Assembly: GCF_021290965.1 (NCBI RefSeq)
Contig: NZ_JAJOYT010000001.1
Location: forward strand, 682,001-746,000
Source of the DNA: Rheinheimera faecalis
GTDB lineage: Bacteria; Pseudomonadota; Gammaproteobacteria; Enterobacterales; Alteromonadaceae
Reading direction: 5' to 3'
DNA: 64,000 nucleotides
Part shown: positions 53,991 to 63,693 of the stretch, one piece after another
Numbering within the stretch: position 1 is the first letter of the stretch
Layout: each line of letters opens with the position of its first letter
Translations under genes and position numbers: made by a program
Notes under the pieces: model-generated
The model's input: the letters and a program-made list of their open reading frames with translations, nothing else
Database searches by the model: none
Told to the model about the DNA's origin: nothing

Positions 53991-54764
53991 TTATCCGTTA
54001 ATCCAGCTGGCTTTACGTTTTTGCAAAAAGGCCTGCACCCCTTCGACCTGATCCTGAGTATCAAATAACTTCACAAACAGCTCACGCTCTAAAGGCAAGG
54101 CAGTTTGTACTGGCGCACTACGACCTTTTTGGATCAATTGTTTACAGGCAGCCACTGCAGGGGGGCTTTGTTCTGCTACTTTATCAGCCAACAGTAAAGC
54201 CGCTTCCAGCGCCATACCTGTGCCCACAACCTCTTCGACTAAACCTATTTGTAAGGCTTTATCAGCGCCAATTCGTTCCCCACACAAGATCATTCGTTTA
54301 GCCCAGCCTTCGCCAACTAAAATCGCCAGATTCTGAGTGCCGCCTGCGCAAGGTAATAAACCGACTTTGGCTTCAGGTAAAGCCATTTGCGCCTGAGTTT
54401 CAGCAATACGGATATCACAGGCTAAAGCGACTTCGAGGCCGCCCCCCATGGCATAACCATTGATCGCAGCAATAGAGACTCCACGAAAAGCCGTTAAGGT
54501 TTCAAAAGCTTCACCAAATATGGCTGACATATCAGCAGCAACAGCTTTGTCACCAGAAGCAAACAGATTTAAATCAGCACCAGCAGAGAAGAATTTTTCA
54601 CCTTCACCTGTGATCACTAAAGCATAAATATTTTTATCCTGATCCAAAGATTTCACCGCATCACGCAATTGCGTCAAGGTGTCTTTGGTCCAGGTATTGG
54701 CAGGAGGATTTGCCATGGTAATTAAAGCGGTATGGCCGCGTTTTTCGAGTTTGAGTTGTGCCAT
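53991..54764 (-). CDS. Enoyl-CoA hydratase (methacrylyl-CoA hydration)
   Basis: A 257-residue crotonase expected to hydrate methacrylyl-CoA to 3-hydroxyisobutyryl-CoA. Oxyanion motifs are [12 protein letters not shown] and INGYAMGGGLEVALACDIRIA; the catalytic Glu site is in ALPEAKVGLLPCAGGTQNLA. The ATG at 54764 has GGAG upstream. It lies between the acyl-CoA dehydrogenase, from which an ERIC-like repeat separates it, and the coupled hydrolase. Corresponds to ivdD of Shewanella. Confidence 0.9.
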   Translation of the reverse strand: MAQLKLEKRGHTALITMANPPANTWTKDTLTQLRDAVKSLDQDKNIYALVITGEGEKFFSAGADLNLFASGDKAVAADMSAIFGEAFETLTAFRGVSIAAINGYAMGGGLEVALACDIRIAETQAQMALPEAKVGLLPCAGGTQNLAILVGEGWAKRMILCGERIGADKALQIGLVEEVVGTGMALEAALLLADKVAEQSPPAVAACKQLIQKGRSAPVQTALPLERELFVKLFDTQDQVEGVQAFLQKRKASWING

Positions 54765-54825
54765 AAAATCTCCGTTTAAACCGGGCTTCACCGGTTAGCT
54801 TTTTACCGAAAGTCCCGCGCACTGC

Positions 54826-54961
54826 AACCCTAAGTAATTGGAGTTGCAGCGCGGCGGCAAGTGCAACAAACCCCAGGAGCATAGTAGTCCTATGTGACTG
54901 GGGCGTGCTTTTATCTATAATCAGGCAGCCAACAAAGCTGCGGCTTCAAGTACGACGGGCT
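54826..54961 (-). repeat. ERIC-like intergenic repeat, copy D
   Basis: An element of about 136 bp in reverse orientation, bounded by ACCC...GGGC. It carries the central hairpin CCCCAGGAGCATAG...CTATGTGACTGGGG with the conserved arms AAGTAATTGGAGTTGCAGCG and GCCAACAAAGCTGCGGCTTC. About 8-10 extra bases near 54910-54922 make it longer than the other copies. It sits between ech and the acyl-CoA dehydrogenase gene. Confidence 0.85.
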
Positions 54962-54966
54962 TAGAC

Positions 54967-56124
54967 TTACAGAATGTCGCTTGCTGCTTCGTCCAATAAC
55001 CGACGGCCAATAATCAATCGCATAATTTCATTGGTGCCTTCCAGGATCTGGTGCACCCGAACATCGCGGAAATGCCGCTCCAGTGGGTATTCTTTGATAT
55101 AGCCATAACCACCATGCAGCTGCAGTGCCTGATCACAAACCTGGAAACCTACATCTGTGGCAAAACGTTTGGCCATAGCGCAATAGGCTGTTTTTTCCGG
55201 GTCGTTTGAATCCAGTTTAAACGCCGCTAAACGCACTAACTGACGGGCTGCGACCAGCTCTGTTGCCATATCAGCCAGTTTAAACTGCAACGCCTGAAAA
55301 GCGGCCAGTGGTTTACCAAACTGCTGACGTTCCAACATATAGTTACGGGCTGTATTTAAGGCTTGTTGCGCTGTACCAATAGAGCAAGTCGCAATATTAA
55401 TACGGCCGCCGTCTAAGCCTTTCATCGCAAAACCAAAACCTTCACCTTCGTTGCCGAGCAGGTAATGAGCTGGAATGCGTACATTATCAAAAGTGATTAA
55501 ACGGGTTGGCTGCGCATTCCAGCCCATTTTCTCTTCAGCTTTACCGTAAATCACACCTGCAGCGTCCGCTGGTACGATAAAAGCGGAGATGCCTTTAGGA
55601 CCAGCTTCACCTGTGCGCGCCATCACCACTAAAACTTCAGTTTCACCAGCGCCAGAGATAAACATCTTGGAGCCGTTTAATACATAGTGATCGCCGTCTT
55701 TTTTTGCACTGGTACGTAAAGAAGCTGCATCTGAACCTGAACCTGGTTCAGTTAAACAATAAGAAGCCAGCTTTTCGCCTGTGACTAACTCCGGGCACCA
55801 CTGAGCTTTCGCATCTTCTGTGCCCCAGCTTGCGATCATCCAGGTCGCCATATTATGTATGGTTAACATGGCAGTTGTTGCAGTGCAGCCCATAGACAGC
55901 TGTTCAAAAATAATGCTGGAATCTAAACGGGATAAGCCAAGGCCACCTTGATCTTCAGGCGTGTATAAAGAACAAAAACCCAGCTCACCCGCTTTTTGGA
56001 TCACGTCTTTTGGAAAATGATGATCGCGGTCCCACTGTGCAGCATGTGGTGCCAGCTCTTGTTCAGCGAATTGTTTGGCGACCTCAACAAAGGCCTTTTG
56101 ATCGTCTGTTAAATTAAAATTCAT
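54967..56124 (-). CDS. Acyl-CoA dehydrogenase (probable isobutyryl-CoA dehydrogenase)
   Basis: An FAD enzyme of 385 residues from the ATG at 56124 (AGGG upstream). Family motifs are YCLTEPGSGSDAASLRTSAKKDGDHYVLNGSKMFISGAGE (FAD/substrate), YMLERQQFGKPLAAFQALQFKLADMA and ALQLHGGYGYIKEYPLERHFRDVRVHQILEGTNEIMRLIIGR, where the Glu in LEGTNE is the usual catalytic base. Operon position points to isobutyryl-CoA (valine) and possibly 2-methylbutyryl-CoA. Corresponds to ivdC of Shewanella. A terminator-like hairpin stands between it and mmsA. Confidence 0.92.
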   Translation of the reverse strand: MNFNLTDDQKAFVEVAKQFAEQELAPHAAQWDRDHHFPKDVIQKAGELGFCSLYTPEDQGGLGLSRLDSSIIFEQLSMGCTATTAMLTIHNMATWMIASWGTEDAKAQWCPELVTGEKLASYCLTEPGSGSDAASLRTSAKKDGDHYVLNGSKMFISGAGETEVLVVMARTGEAGPKGISAFIVPADAAGVIYGKAEEKMGWNAQPTRLITFDNVRIPAHYLLGNEGEGFGFAMKGLDGGRINIATCSIGTAQQALNTARNYMLERQQFGKPLAAFQALQFKLADMATELVAARQLVRLAAFKLDSNDPEKTAYCAMAKRFATDVGFQVCDQALQLHGGYGYIKEYPLERHFRDVRVHQILEGTNEIMRLIIGRRLLDEAASDIL

Positions 56125-56250
56125 CACATCACCCTGAGGTTGGCAGCAGAGCAGTGTCTATTGCACTTTGATAGGTCTGCCGCTTTGGTCTTCATGCGTT
56201 TATACGCATTTAATCTGGCTTGGTTGTTTGCCTTAAGGCTTTTTATTAAT

Positions 56251-56280
56251 AAAGCGTTCTGCTTGAAAACAGAACGCTTT
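56251..56280 (-). terminator. Terminator-like hairpin after mmsA
   Basis: AAAGCGTTCTG-CTTGAAAA-CAGAACGCTTT is a perfect 11-bp stem, 13 bp beyond the mmsA stop. On the minus strand it continues as ATTAATAAAAAG, so termination may be partial and the acyl-CoA dehydrogenase gene may be read through. Confidence 0.7.
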
Positions 56281-56293
56281 TATCCTGTGCTAC

Positions 56294-57790
56294 TTAACGC
56301 AGGTTAATCGACATATTTGGGCCTGACACCGGAATGGAGTCATCAAACCAACGGGCTGTAATGGTTTTAGTTTCTGTGTAGAAACGCACAGCTTGTTTAC
56401 CATAAGCATGTTGATCGCCGTAGAACGAGCCTTTCCAGCCAGTGAAAGAGAAAAATGGCAGAGGCACAGGGATTGGAATATTAATACCGACCTGACCTAC
56501 TTCAATTTCATGCTGATATTTACGTGCAGCTGCGCCGCTGGCCGTGAAAATAGAAGTACCATTGCCGTATGGGCTGTTGTTGACAAGCTCTATGGCTTCA
56601 TCCAAAGAAGCTGCATTGACGGTTGCCAGCACAGGGCCAAAAATTTCTTCTTTGTAGATGGTCATCTCTGGTGTGACATCACTAAACACTGTGGGACCAA
56701 CCCAGTTGCCATTTGGATAACCAGCGACTTTGACGTCTGAGCCATCCACTAAACAAGTGGCGCCTTCTACTTTGCCTTGTTCAATTAAAGACAAAATACG
56801 GGCCTTAGCCTGAGGACTGATTTGTGGACCGTAGGCAGCTTCAGGATCTGTATACACACCAGGGCGAACTTTGGCGATAGCAGCAGCAACTTCAGGGATC
56901 CACTGCTGCGAATCACCAACAAATACAGCCACAGAAATTGCCATACAACGTTGACCCGCAGCACCAACTGAAGCACCTACTAACGCATTGATCACTTGTT
57001 GTTTATTGGCATCTGGCATCACCACCATATGGTTTTTGGCACCAGCAAAAGCCTGAACACGTTTTAAATGATCAGTGCCGGTTTTGTAGATGTACTGGCC
57101 CACATTGACAGAGCCAACAAAAGAAATAGCTTTGATGTCCGGGTGACGTAATAACACATCGACCTGCTCTTTATTGCCATGCACCACTTGCAATACGCCT
57201 TTAGGTGCGCCAGCTAAAGCAAAAAGCTCAGCGATTTTATTCACCGTCATTGGGTCTTGTTCAGAGGGTTTTAGAATAAAAGTATTACCGCAGGCAATGG
57301 CCATTGGGAACATCCACAACGGGATCATAGCCGGGAAGTTAAAAGGTGTAATACCAGCACAAACGCCTAAAGGCTGGATGTAGCTGTAGGTGTCTATGCT
57401 GCGCGCAACGTTTTCCACCGTCTCGCCCATCATTAAAGACGGAATATTGGCGGCTTGTTCTACCACTTCAATACCACGCCACACATCGCCTTTGGCATCT
57501 TCCACTGTTTTGCCTAATTCACGGCAAATAATGTCAGCGATGTCAGCCTGATGTTCTTTTAACAAATGCGCAAAACGCATCATTAAACGGGCACGTTCTG
57601 ATACCGGCACTTCTTTCCAGCTTTTAAAGGCTTCTTTGGCTGAGGCAATGGCAAAGGCCATTTCTTCTGCAGTAGTGCAAGGCACCTGCGCTATCACGTC
57701 CTGAGTGGCAGGATCTGTGACCGGAATAAAACGTTCGGACTTGGACGGGACAAATTCACCGTTGATAAATAACTGAACCTGATGGGCCAT
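56294..57790 (-). CDS. mmsA: Methylmalonate-semialdehyde dehydrogenase (CoA-acylating)
   Basis: Converts methylmalonate semialdehyde to propionyl-CoA, the last step of valine breakdown. It has 498 residues from the ATG at 57790 (GGGGAGAG upstream). Aldehyde dehydrogenase motifs are [33 protein letters not shown] (Asn152), [12 protein letters not shown] and the catalytic Cys282 in [12 protein letters not shown]. The open frame continues upstream to 58171 through an ERIC-like repeat and the end of the thiolase gene; that extension is not real protein. Confidence 0.96.
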   Translation of the reverse strand: MAHQVQLFINGEFVPSKSERFIPVTDPATQDVIAQVPCTTAEEMAFAIASAKEAFKSWKEVPVSERARLMMRFAHLLKEHQADIADIICRELGKTVEDAKGDVWRGIEVVEQAANIPSLMMGETVENVARSIDTYSYIQPLGVCAGITPFNFPAMIPLWMFPMAIACGNTFILKPSEQDPMTVNKIAELFALAGAPKGVLQVVHGNKEQVDVLLRHPDIKAISFVGSVNVGQYIYKTGTDHLKRVQAFAGAKNHMVVMPDANKQQVINALVGASVGAAGQRCMAISVAVFVGDSQQWIPEVAAAIAKVRPGVYTDPEAAYGPQISPQAKARILSLIEQGKVEGATCLVDGSDVKVAGYPNGNWVGPTVFSDVTPEMTIYKEEIFGPVLATVNAASLDEAIELVNNSPYGNGTSIFTASGAAARKYQHEIEVGQVGINIPIPVPLPFFSFTGWKGSFYGDQHAYGKQAVRFYTETKTITARWFDDSIPVSGPNMSINLR

Positions 57791-57808
57791 AATACTTCTC
57801 TCCCCTTT

Positions 57809-57933
57809 ATAGCCTTCGTACTTGACGCCACAGCGGCGTTGACTGCGCTGCTCGCCCCAGTCACATAGGACAACTATGCTCCTGGGGTCTCGTTCGCTTG
57901 CCGCCTTGCTGCAACGCCAATTACTTTGGCTAT
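57809..57933 (+). repeat. ERIC-like intergenic repeat, copy E
   Basis: A 125-bp element bounded by ATAGCC...GGCTAT. The central hairpin is CCCCAGTCACATAG...CTATGCTCCTGGGG, followed by TCGCTTGCCGCCTTGCTGCAA and CCAATTACTTT. This copy is the closest to the enterobacterial ERIC consensus as I recall it. It lies between the thiolase gene and mmsA. Confidence 0.87.
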
Positions 57934-57984
57934 CTGTTGTTAAGCCTGTTGATTTAAATATATTTTTTATTAAATTTTTAAAGC

Positions 57985-58012
57985 AAAAGGCGCAGTTTTT
58001 ACCGCGCCTTTT
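57985..58012 (-). terminator. Terminator downstream of the thiolase gene
   Basis: AAAAGGCGC / GCGCCTTTT is a perfect 9-bp stem with a 10-nt loop, 8 bp beyond the thiolase stop, with A/T tracts on both sides. Together with the ERIC-like copy it separates the thiolase gene from mmsA. Confidence 0.75.
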
Positions 58013-58020
58013 TTTATTTA

Positions 58021-59205
58021 TTACGGCAGTTCTACCGCTAAAGCCACAGCCTCGCCACCACCTATACATAAAGTAGCGATACCACGTTTTAAACCACGTG
58101 CTTTTAACGCATGAATTAACGTCACTAATAAACGGGCACCTGAAGCGCCGATAGGATGACCTAAAGCACAAGCACCACCGTTGACGTTGACTTTGTTTAC
58201 ATCCAGCTTCAGCTCTTTAATCGCCAGCATAGTCACCATGGCAAAAGCTTCGTTAATTTCCCACAGGTCCACATCAGAAGTTGTCCAGCCTAATTTTGCT
58301 AACAGCTTAGTTACAGCGCCAACAGGGGCTACAGTGAATAACTCTGGTTCCTGCGAATGCGTGGCATGGCCAACTACGTGAGCCAATACAGTTTTGTTTT
58401 GTGCTTTGGCGTCGTCTGAGCGCATCAAGACTAAAGCTGCAGCACCATCAGAAATAGAACTGGAGTTGGCAGCAGTGATAGTGCCGTCTTTGGCAAAAGC
58501 TGGTTTTAAGCTTGGGATTTTGTCGACTTTGGCATTGCCAGGTTGCTCGTCTGTGGCAAAGGTCACTTCGCCTTTACGGGTCTGGAATGTCACAGGAGTG
58601 ATTTCTTCAACAAAAGCGCCAGAGCTTATCGCGTGCTGTGCACGTGTTAAAGACAACACAGCGTAGTCGTCCATTTGAGTGCGGCTGAAATCATGCTCGT
58701 CGGCAGTCTTTTGGGCAAAACAGCCCATGGCTTTACCATCGTAGGCGTTTTCCAGACCATCCAGCATCATATGATCTTTGACTTCAGCATGGCCCATCCG
58801 CATACCGGCACGGGCTTTTGGCAGAATATAAGGAGCGTTCGACATCGACTCCATGCCACCTGCAACCACCAGATCCGCAGAACCAGCACGCAACAAATCA
58901 GTCGCTAACATCACAGATTTTAAACCTGAGCCGCAGACCTTATTGATAGTGGTAGCACCAGCAGATAAAGGTAAACCTGCTTTTAATGTCGCCTGACGGG
59001 CTGGCGCCTGACCTAAACCAGCGGGTAAAACACAACCCATAATGACTTCGCTGACCTTGGCACCATCAATAGCAGCTTGCTCTAATGCTGCTTTAATAGC
59101 TTGGGCGCCTAAATCAGTGCTGCTGACGTCAGATAATCCACCTAAAAATCCACCCATTGCCGTTCTTTTGGCTGCCACTATGGCAATTTTTTCGTGCTGC
59201 GCCAT
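58021..59205 (-). CDS. ivdA: Acetyl-CoA C-acyltransferase (thiolase)
   Basis: A 394-residue thiolase from the ATG at 59205, with GGAG 8 nt upstream. The acylated Cys91 is in [14 protein letters not shown]; the second active site is in [17 protein letters not shown], and the final Cys in [16 protein letters not shown]. In this context it would cleave acetoacetyl-CoA or 2-methylacetoacetyl-CoA from leucine or isoleucine. First gene of the ivd operon in the same order as in Shewanella, facing liuR across an operator region. Confidence 0.93.
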   Translation of the reverse strand: MAQHEKIAIVAAKRTAMGGFLGGLSDVSSTDLGAQAIKAALEQAAIDGAKVSEVIMGCVLPAGLGQAPARQATLKAGLPLSAGATTINKVCGSGLKSVMLATDLLRAGSADLVVAGGMESMSNAPYILPKARAGMRMGHAEVKDHMMLDGLENAYDGKAMGCFAQKTADEHDFSRTQMDDYAVLSLTRAQHAISSGAFVEEITPVTFQTRKGEVTFATDEQPGNAKVDKIPSLKPAFAKDGTITAANSSSISDGAAALVLMRSDDAKAQNKTVLAHVVGHATHSQEPELFTVAPVGAVTKLLAKLGWTTSDVDLWEINEAFAMVTMLAIKELKLDVNKVNVNGGACALGHPIGASGARLLVTLIHALKARGLKRGIATLCIGGGEAVALAVELP

Positions 59206-59269
59206 GTTCATTTCTCCGTCGTTCAGAAGCATGATGAAAAAGTTGGGCCTGAGACTACACCAAATTTAC

Positions 59270-59286
59270 GTTTACGCCAACGTCAA
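59270..59286 (-). promoter_or_regulatory. Putative LiuR site at the ivd promoter
   Basis: Read on the minus strand, TTGACGTTGGCGTAAAC matches 13 of 17 positions of the motif at the liuR promoter. TTGACG can serve as -35, with TGTAGT 21 bp further on as a weak -10. This fits a MerR-family activator or repressor site ahead of the thiolase gene. Confidence 0.6.
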
Positions 59287-59419
59287 CCACCTAACACTAT
59301 GGTCCTATGACCAGTGAAAGGTTCAGAAAAATGCACGCTCCACAGCCCTATTCTGGCACCTTAACTTTACAAAGGTCTGGTCCAACCTGCCGCCAGCCCT
59401 TATTTGACGCGAACACAGC

Positions 59420-59448
59420 TTTACCTTTACGTAAACTTCACTTATAGT
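59420..59448 (+). promoter_or_regulatory. liuR promoter with putative LiuR site
   Basis: TTTACC-N17-TATAGT forms a candidate promoter. Its spacer carries TTTACGTAAA, a perfect palindrome, and the 17-mer TTTACCTTTACGTAAAC (59420-59436) recurs at the ivd promoter. The liuR start codon is 27 bp beyond the -10. Autoregulation by LiuR is likely. Confidence 0.65.
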
Positions 59449-59474
59449 TGTCGCCACTTTACCGGAAGGCCAAA

Positions 59475-59894
59475 ATGACAGCCCAAATGATAGAAAAAGA
59501 CGACAAAACCTACAGCATTAGCGAGCTGGCAAAAGAGTTTGACATCACCACCCGTAGTATTCGTTTCTACGAAGACCAGGGCTTATTAACGCCTTTACGG
59601 CAGGGTCAAACCCGTATTTACAGCCGCAGAGACAGGGTGCGACTGAAACTGATTTTGCGTGGCAAACGTCTGGGCTTTAGCTTGTCAGAAACAGGCCAGT
59701 TATTTGAACTTTACGATGCAGATAAAAGCAGCGTGACTCAATTGAGCACCATGCTGAAACTGATAGAACATAAAAAAGCTGAGCTGCATCAGCAGATGGA
59801 CGACATCAAAGTGGTGCTGATGGAGTTAGTGACAGTAGAAAAACGCTGCCGCGAAACTCTGGATCAGGCCAAGCAAGTCAAAGAACCGAATTAA
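59475..59894 (+). CDS. liuR: MerR family regulator LiuR
   Basis: A 139-residue MerR-family protein, the usual regulator of leucine and isovalerate breakdown. The winged helix is YSISELAKEFDITTRSIRFYEDQGLLTPLRQGQTRIYSRRDRVRLKLILRGKRLGFSLSE (about 14-72), followed by the coiled coil that makes the dimer. No metal-binding cysteines of the CueR type are seen. The ATG at 59475 has GGAAGG upstream. First gene of the liu operon. Confidence 0.92.
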   Translation: MTAQMIEKDDKTYSISELAKEFDITTRSIRFYEDQGLLTPLRQGQTRIYSRRDRVRLKLILRGKRLGFSLSETGQLFELYDADKSSVTQLSTMLKLIEHKKAELHQQMDDIKVVLMELVTVEKRCRETLDQAKQVKEPN

Positions 59895-59992
59895 AAAACA
59901 CATTTAAACAAAATCAAATCAAACAGTTTCCAAAGTAGTTGGCGTTGCTGTCAGGCAAACAAATACGAAGGGAAAAACGGGGATCAAGAGTC

Positions 59993-61162
59993 ATGATTAG
60001 CACATACAAAACTTTAAATTACGATCTGGGCGAAACAGTCGACATGATCCGTGAGCAGGTCAACAGCTTTGCCCGTGACGAAATAGCACCACGTGCAGCA
60101 CAAATCGACCATGACAATGAATTCCCCAATGAGTTATGGCGTAAATTTGGCGACCTGGGTTTATTAGGTATCACTGTCGATGAGCAATACGGTGGTTCAG
60201 GGTTGGGTTACCTGGAACACATAGTAGCAATGGAAGAAATCAGCCGCGCTTCTGCTTCAGTGGCTTTATCTTACGGCGCGCATTCGAATTTATGTGTGAA
60301 TCAGATTGCCCGTAACGGCAACGAAGCGCAAAAACAAAAGTACCTGCCGAAGTTATGTTCTGGCGAACATATTGGCGCGCTGGCGATGTCTGAGCCAAAC
60401 GCTGGTTCAGATGTAGTCTCAATGAAATTACGTGCTGATAAACAAGGTGACCGTTATATTTTAAACGGCAACAAAATGTGGATCACCAACGGCCCTGACG
60501 CCCATACCTATGTGATTTACGCCAAAACCGATATCAATGCCGGCTCTAAAGGCATGACAGCATTTATTGTTGAGCGTGGTTTTAAAGGCTTCAGTCAGGC
60601 GCAGAAACTCGACAAGCTGGGTATGCGCGGTTCAAACACTTGTGAGCTGGTGTTTGAAGACTGTGAAGTGCCGGAAGAAAACGTATTAGGCACAATAGGC
60701 GCAGGCGCCCGTGTACTGATGTCTGGTCTGGACTACGAGCGTGTGGTGTTATCCGGCGGTCCGCTGGGCATTATGCAAGCCTGTATGGATGTAGTAGTTC
60801 CTTATATCCACGACCGTAAGCAGTTTGGTCAGTCTATTGGTGAGTTCCAACTGGTACAGGGCAAAGTAGCCGACATGTACACCAAAATGAATGCGGCCCG
60901 TGCTTATGTCTATGCGGTCGCCAAAGCCTGTGATCGTGGTGAAACCACCCGTAAAGATGCAGCTGGCGCGATTTTATACAGCGCTGAGCTGGCCACCCAA
61001 ATGGCATTGGATGCAATCCAATTGTTAGGTGGTAATGGTTATATCAATGAATACCCTACAGGGCGTTTATTACGTGATGCCAAGCTGTACGAAATCGGTG
61101 CTGGCACCTCAGAAATTCGCCGTATGTTAATTGGTCGTGAGTTATTTAACGAATCGAACTAA
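59993..61162 (+). CDS. liuA: Isovaleryl-CoA dehydrogenase
   Basis: FAD-dependent oxidation of isovaleryl-CoA to 3-methylcrotonyl-CoA in leucine breakdown, 389 residues from the ATG at 59993. The catalytic Glu249 lies in the IVD-type position ([18 protein letters not shown]), and the C-terminal site reads [17 protein letters not shown] with Gly instead of the Glu used by other acyl-CoA dehydrogenases. This pair of features distinguishes it from the 55-kb enzyme. [16 protein letters not shown] is the FAD motif. Confidence 0.96.
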   Translation: MISTYKTLNYDLGETVDMIREQVNSFARDEIAPRAAQIDHDNEFPNELWRKFGDLGLLGITVDEQYGGSGLGYLEHIVAMEEISRASASVALSYGAHSNLCVNQIARNGNEAQKQKYLPKLCSGEHIGALAMSEPNAGSDVVSMKLRADKQGDRYILNGNKMWITNGPDAHTYVIYAKTDINAGSKGMTAFIVERGFKGFSQAQKLDKLGMRGSNTCELVFEDCEVPEENVLGTIGAGARVLMSGLDYERVVLSGGPLGIMQACMDVVVPYIHDRKQFGQSIGEFQLVQGKVADMYTKMNAARAYVYAVAKACDRGETTRKDAAGAILYSAELATQMALDAIQLLGGNGYINEYPTGRLLRDAKLYEIGAGTSEIRRMLIGRELFNESN

Positions 61163-61195
61163 ACGCGACCGATGCAGACTCATAACCAATAAAGT

Positions 61196-61219
61196 AAGCC
61201 GGACTCCTGTCCGGCTTTT
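61196..61219 (+). terminator. Intercistronic terminator-like hairpin between liuA and liuB
   Basis: AAGCCGGAC-TCCT-GTCCGGCTT is a perfect 9-bp stem followed by TTCC, inside the liu operon. It may lower expression of the carboxylase genes relative to liuA. Confidence 0.7.
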
Positions 61220-61248
61220 CCTAGACCCTGTAGCCAAAGGTGGTGAAC

Positions 61249-62856
61249 GTGGCCAGACTGAATAGCAAAATTAATCCAAGCAGTGACGAATTTATCCAAA
61301 ATGCTCAGGCGATGCAGCTGCTGGTGGATGATTTAGAGCAAAAAGTACAACAGATCAAATTAGGTGGCGGCGAAGCGTTGATTGCCCGCCATACCTCACG
61401 CGGCAAGCTGTTTGTGCGTGATCGTATTCAAAAACTGCTGGACCCGGGTTCCCCTTTTTTAGAAGTAGGCCAATTTGCCGGCTGGCAGTGTTATGACGAC
61501 TATGTACCAGCTGCTGGTGTGGTCGCAGGTATTGGCCGGGTCAATGGTGTCGAGTGCATGATTGTGGCTAATGATGCCACAGTGAAAGGGGGTACTTATT
61601 ACCCGCTGACGGTGAAAAAACACTTACGTGCCCAGGAAATTGCCGAAACCTGCATGTTGCCTTGTATTTATCTGGTCGACTCAGGTGGCGCTAACCTGCC
61701 CCGTCAGGACGATGTATTCCCCGATAAGCTGCACTTTGGGCGTATTTTCTTTAATCAGGCTCGTATGTCCGCCAAGGGTATTCCACAAATTGCGGTGGTG
61801 ATGGGCCTTTGTACCGCAGGCGGTGCTTATGTACCGGCTATGGCGGATGAAAGTATTATCGTCAAAGATCAGGGCACTATCTTTTTAGCAGGCCCACCAT
61901 TGGTTAAAGCTGCTACAGGCGAAGAAGTTACCGCAGAAGAGCTAGGTGGCGCTGATGTGCACTGCAAAATCTCAGGTGTGGCCGATCACTATGCGCTCAA
62001 TGATGAGCATGCGTTGCAACTGGCGCGTAATGCCGTCAGCCGCCTGAATCATCAAAAACCAGTGCAAGGCGACGTGCGCCCTGTCGAAGCACCACTTTAT
62101 GATGCCAGCGAGCTGTACGGTATTGTCGGCACCGATCTGAAAAAACCTTTTGATGTACGTGAAGTGATAGCACGACTTGTCGATGCATCGGACTTTGATG
62201 AATTTAAACAGTTTTATGGCGCGACTTTAGTCTGTGGTTTTGCCCGCATTTTTGGCCAGCCTATTGGCATAGTGGCCAATAACGGCATTCTGTTTTCTGA
62301 GTCGGCGCAAAAAGGCGCTCACTTTATTGAGCTCTGTGCCCAGCGCAAAATTCCACTTTTATTCCTGCAAAACATCACCGGCTTTATGGTCGGGAAAAAA
62401 TACGAAGCCGAAGGCATCGCCAAACACGGCGCAAAAATGGTGATGGCTGTGTCTTGTGCCAATGTGCCGAAATTTACCGTATTAATTGGTGGCTCTTATG
62501 GCGCTGGTAACTACGGTATGTGTGGCAGAGCCTATGACCCAACCATGATGTGGATGTGGCCCAACGCCCGTATTTCAGTGATGGGTGGCGAACAAGCGGC
62601 TGGTGTAATGGCCACTGTGACTAAAGATGCGTTGGCACGTAAAGGCGAAAGCTTAACCCCTGAAGCTGAACAAGCTATACGTCAGCCTATTGTCGCCCAG
62701 TACGAACAACAAGGTCACCCTTACTACGCCAGTGCGCGGTTATGGGATGACGGCATTATCGACCCGGCACAAACCCGTATGGTAGTAGGCCTGGCACTGA
62801 CCGCTGCGCTAAATGCGCCTGTCGCCGAATCGAAATTTGGCGTGTTCCGGATGTAG
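61249..62856 (+). CDS. liuB: Methylcrotonyl-CoA carboxylase carboxyltransferase subunit
   Basis: The beta subunit that moves carboxyl from biotin to 3-methylcrotonyl-CoA. It has 535 residues from the GTG at 61249, chosen because AAAGG stands 8 nt before it; GTG codons at 61240 and 61243 are alternatives. Family motifs are [89 protein letters not shown] and [29 protein letters not shown]. The DHFG-type loop and length fit MCC rather than propionyl-CoA carboxylase. Confidence 0.95.
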   Translation: MARLNSKINPSSDEFIQNAQAMQLLVDDLEQKVQQIKLGGGEALIARHTSRGKLFVRDRIQKLLDPGSPFLEVGQFAGWQCYDDYVPAAGVVAGIGRVNGVECMIVANDATVKGGTYYPLTVKKHLRAQEIAETCMLPCIYLVDSGGANLPRQDDVFPDKLHFGRIFFNQARMSAKGIPQIAVVMGLCTAGGAYVPAMADESIIVKDQGTIFLAGPPLVKAATGEEVTAEELGGADVHCKISGVADHYALNDEHALQLARNAVSRLNHQKPVQGDVRPVEAPLYDASELYGIVGTDLKKPFDVREVIARLVDASDFDEFKQFYGATLVCGFARIFGQPIGIVANNGILFSESAQKGAHFIELCAQRKIPLLFLQNITGFMVGKKYEAEGIAKHGAKMVMAVSCANVPKFTVLIGGSYGAGNYGMCGRAYDPTMMWMWPNARISVMGGEQAAGVMATVTKDALARKGESLTPEAEQAIRQPIVAQYEQQGHPYYASARLWDDGIIDPAQTRMVVGLALTAALNAPVAESKFGVFRM

Positions 62857-62881
62857 TGCGAAAAAGCGCAAGGAGTAAAAA

Positions 62882-63679
62882 ATGCAAAACTATAAAACTA
62901 TTACGACTTCGTTAAACGCATCAGGTGTTGCGGAGCTGGTGCTGAACCGAGCCGAAGTGCATAACGCCTTTGACGACAGCATGATTAGCGAATTAATAAG
63001 CGCGTTAAAAAGCCTGGCCACTAACCCTGCTGTGCGGGTGCTGCTGCTGAAGTCTTTGGGTAAAAACTTCAGTGCAGGTGCAGATCTGAACTGGATGCGC
63101 TCTATGGCAGAGAAAAACTACCAGCAGAATTTAGAAGATGCAGGTCAGTTAGCAGAGCTGATGCGCCAGTTGGACTGCTTCCCTGCCCCTACCATAGCTT
63201 TGGTGCAAGGTGCGGCTTTTGGTGGTGCTTTAGGTTTAGTCTCCTGCTGCGATATAGCCATTGCCGAACAAGGCGCCAGCTTTTGTTTAAGCGAAGTAAA
63301 AATTGGTTTAATACCAGCCGTGATCAGCCCCTACGTGATGCGCGCTATTGGCGAACGTGCCAGCCGCCGTTATTTCTTAACGGCAGAACGTTTTGATGCA
63401 TCTACAGCGCTGAATTTAGGTTTAGTGCATCAATTAGTGGACGCTGGTGGTCTTAGTAGCGCAGCAGAACATTTTGTTGGCATTTTGCTGAATAACAGCC
63501 CTGCAGCGCTGCGCTGTGCCAAAGAGTTAATGGCCGCTGTGAATCATCAGCCTATTAATCAGCAACTGATTGACAGCACTTCCGCCCGTATTGCCGCTAT
63601 TCGTGTGTCGGCTGAAGGTCAGGAAGGCTTAAACGCCTTTTTACAAAAACGAACTCCGGCCTGGGTCCGGTCAGAATAA
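62882..63679 (+). CDS. liuC: Methylglutaconyl-CoA hydratase
   Basis: A 265-residue crotonase that hydrates 3-methylglutaconyl-CoA to HMG-CoA in leucine breakdown. Oxyanion motifs are [16 protein letters not shown] and [21 protein letters not shown]; the catalytic region is [44 protein letters not shown] precedes the ATG, 25 bp after the liuB stop. Confidence 0.95.
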   Translation: MQNYKTITTSLNASGVAELVLNRAEVHNAFDDSMISELISALKSLATNPAVRVLLLKSLGKNFSAGADLNWMRSMAEKNYQQNLEDAGQLAELMRQLDCFPAPTIALVQGAAFGGALGLVSCCDIAIAEQGASFCLSEVKIGLIPAVISPYVMRAIGERASRRYFLTAERFDASTALNLGLVHQLVDAGGLSSAAEHFVGILLNNSPAALRCAKELMAAVNHQPINQQLIDSTSARIAAIRVSAEGQEGLNAFLQKRTPAWVRSE

Positions 63680-63693
63680 GGAAAAACAGACTG

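Noticed and set aside
57791-58171. N-terminal extension of MmsA
   Set aside because: The true start with a strong ribosome site is at 57790; the extension translates a repeat element and antisense-free thiolase tail.
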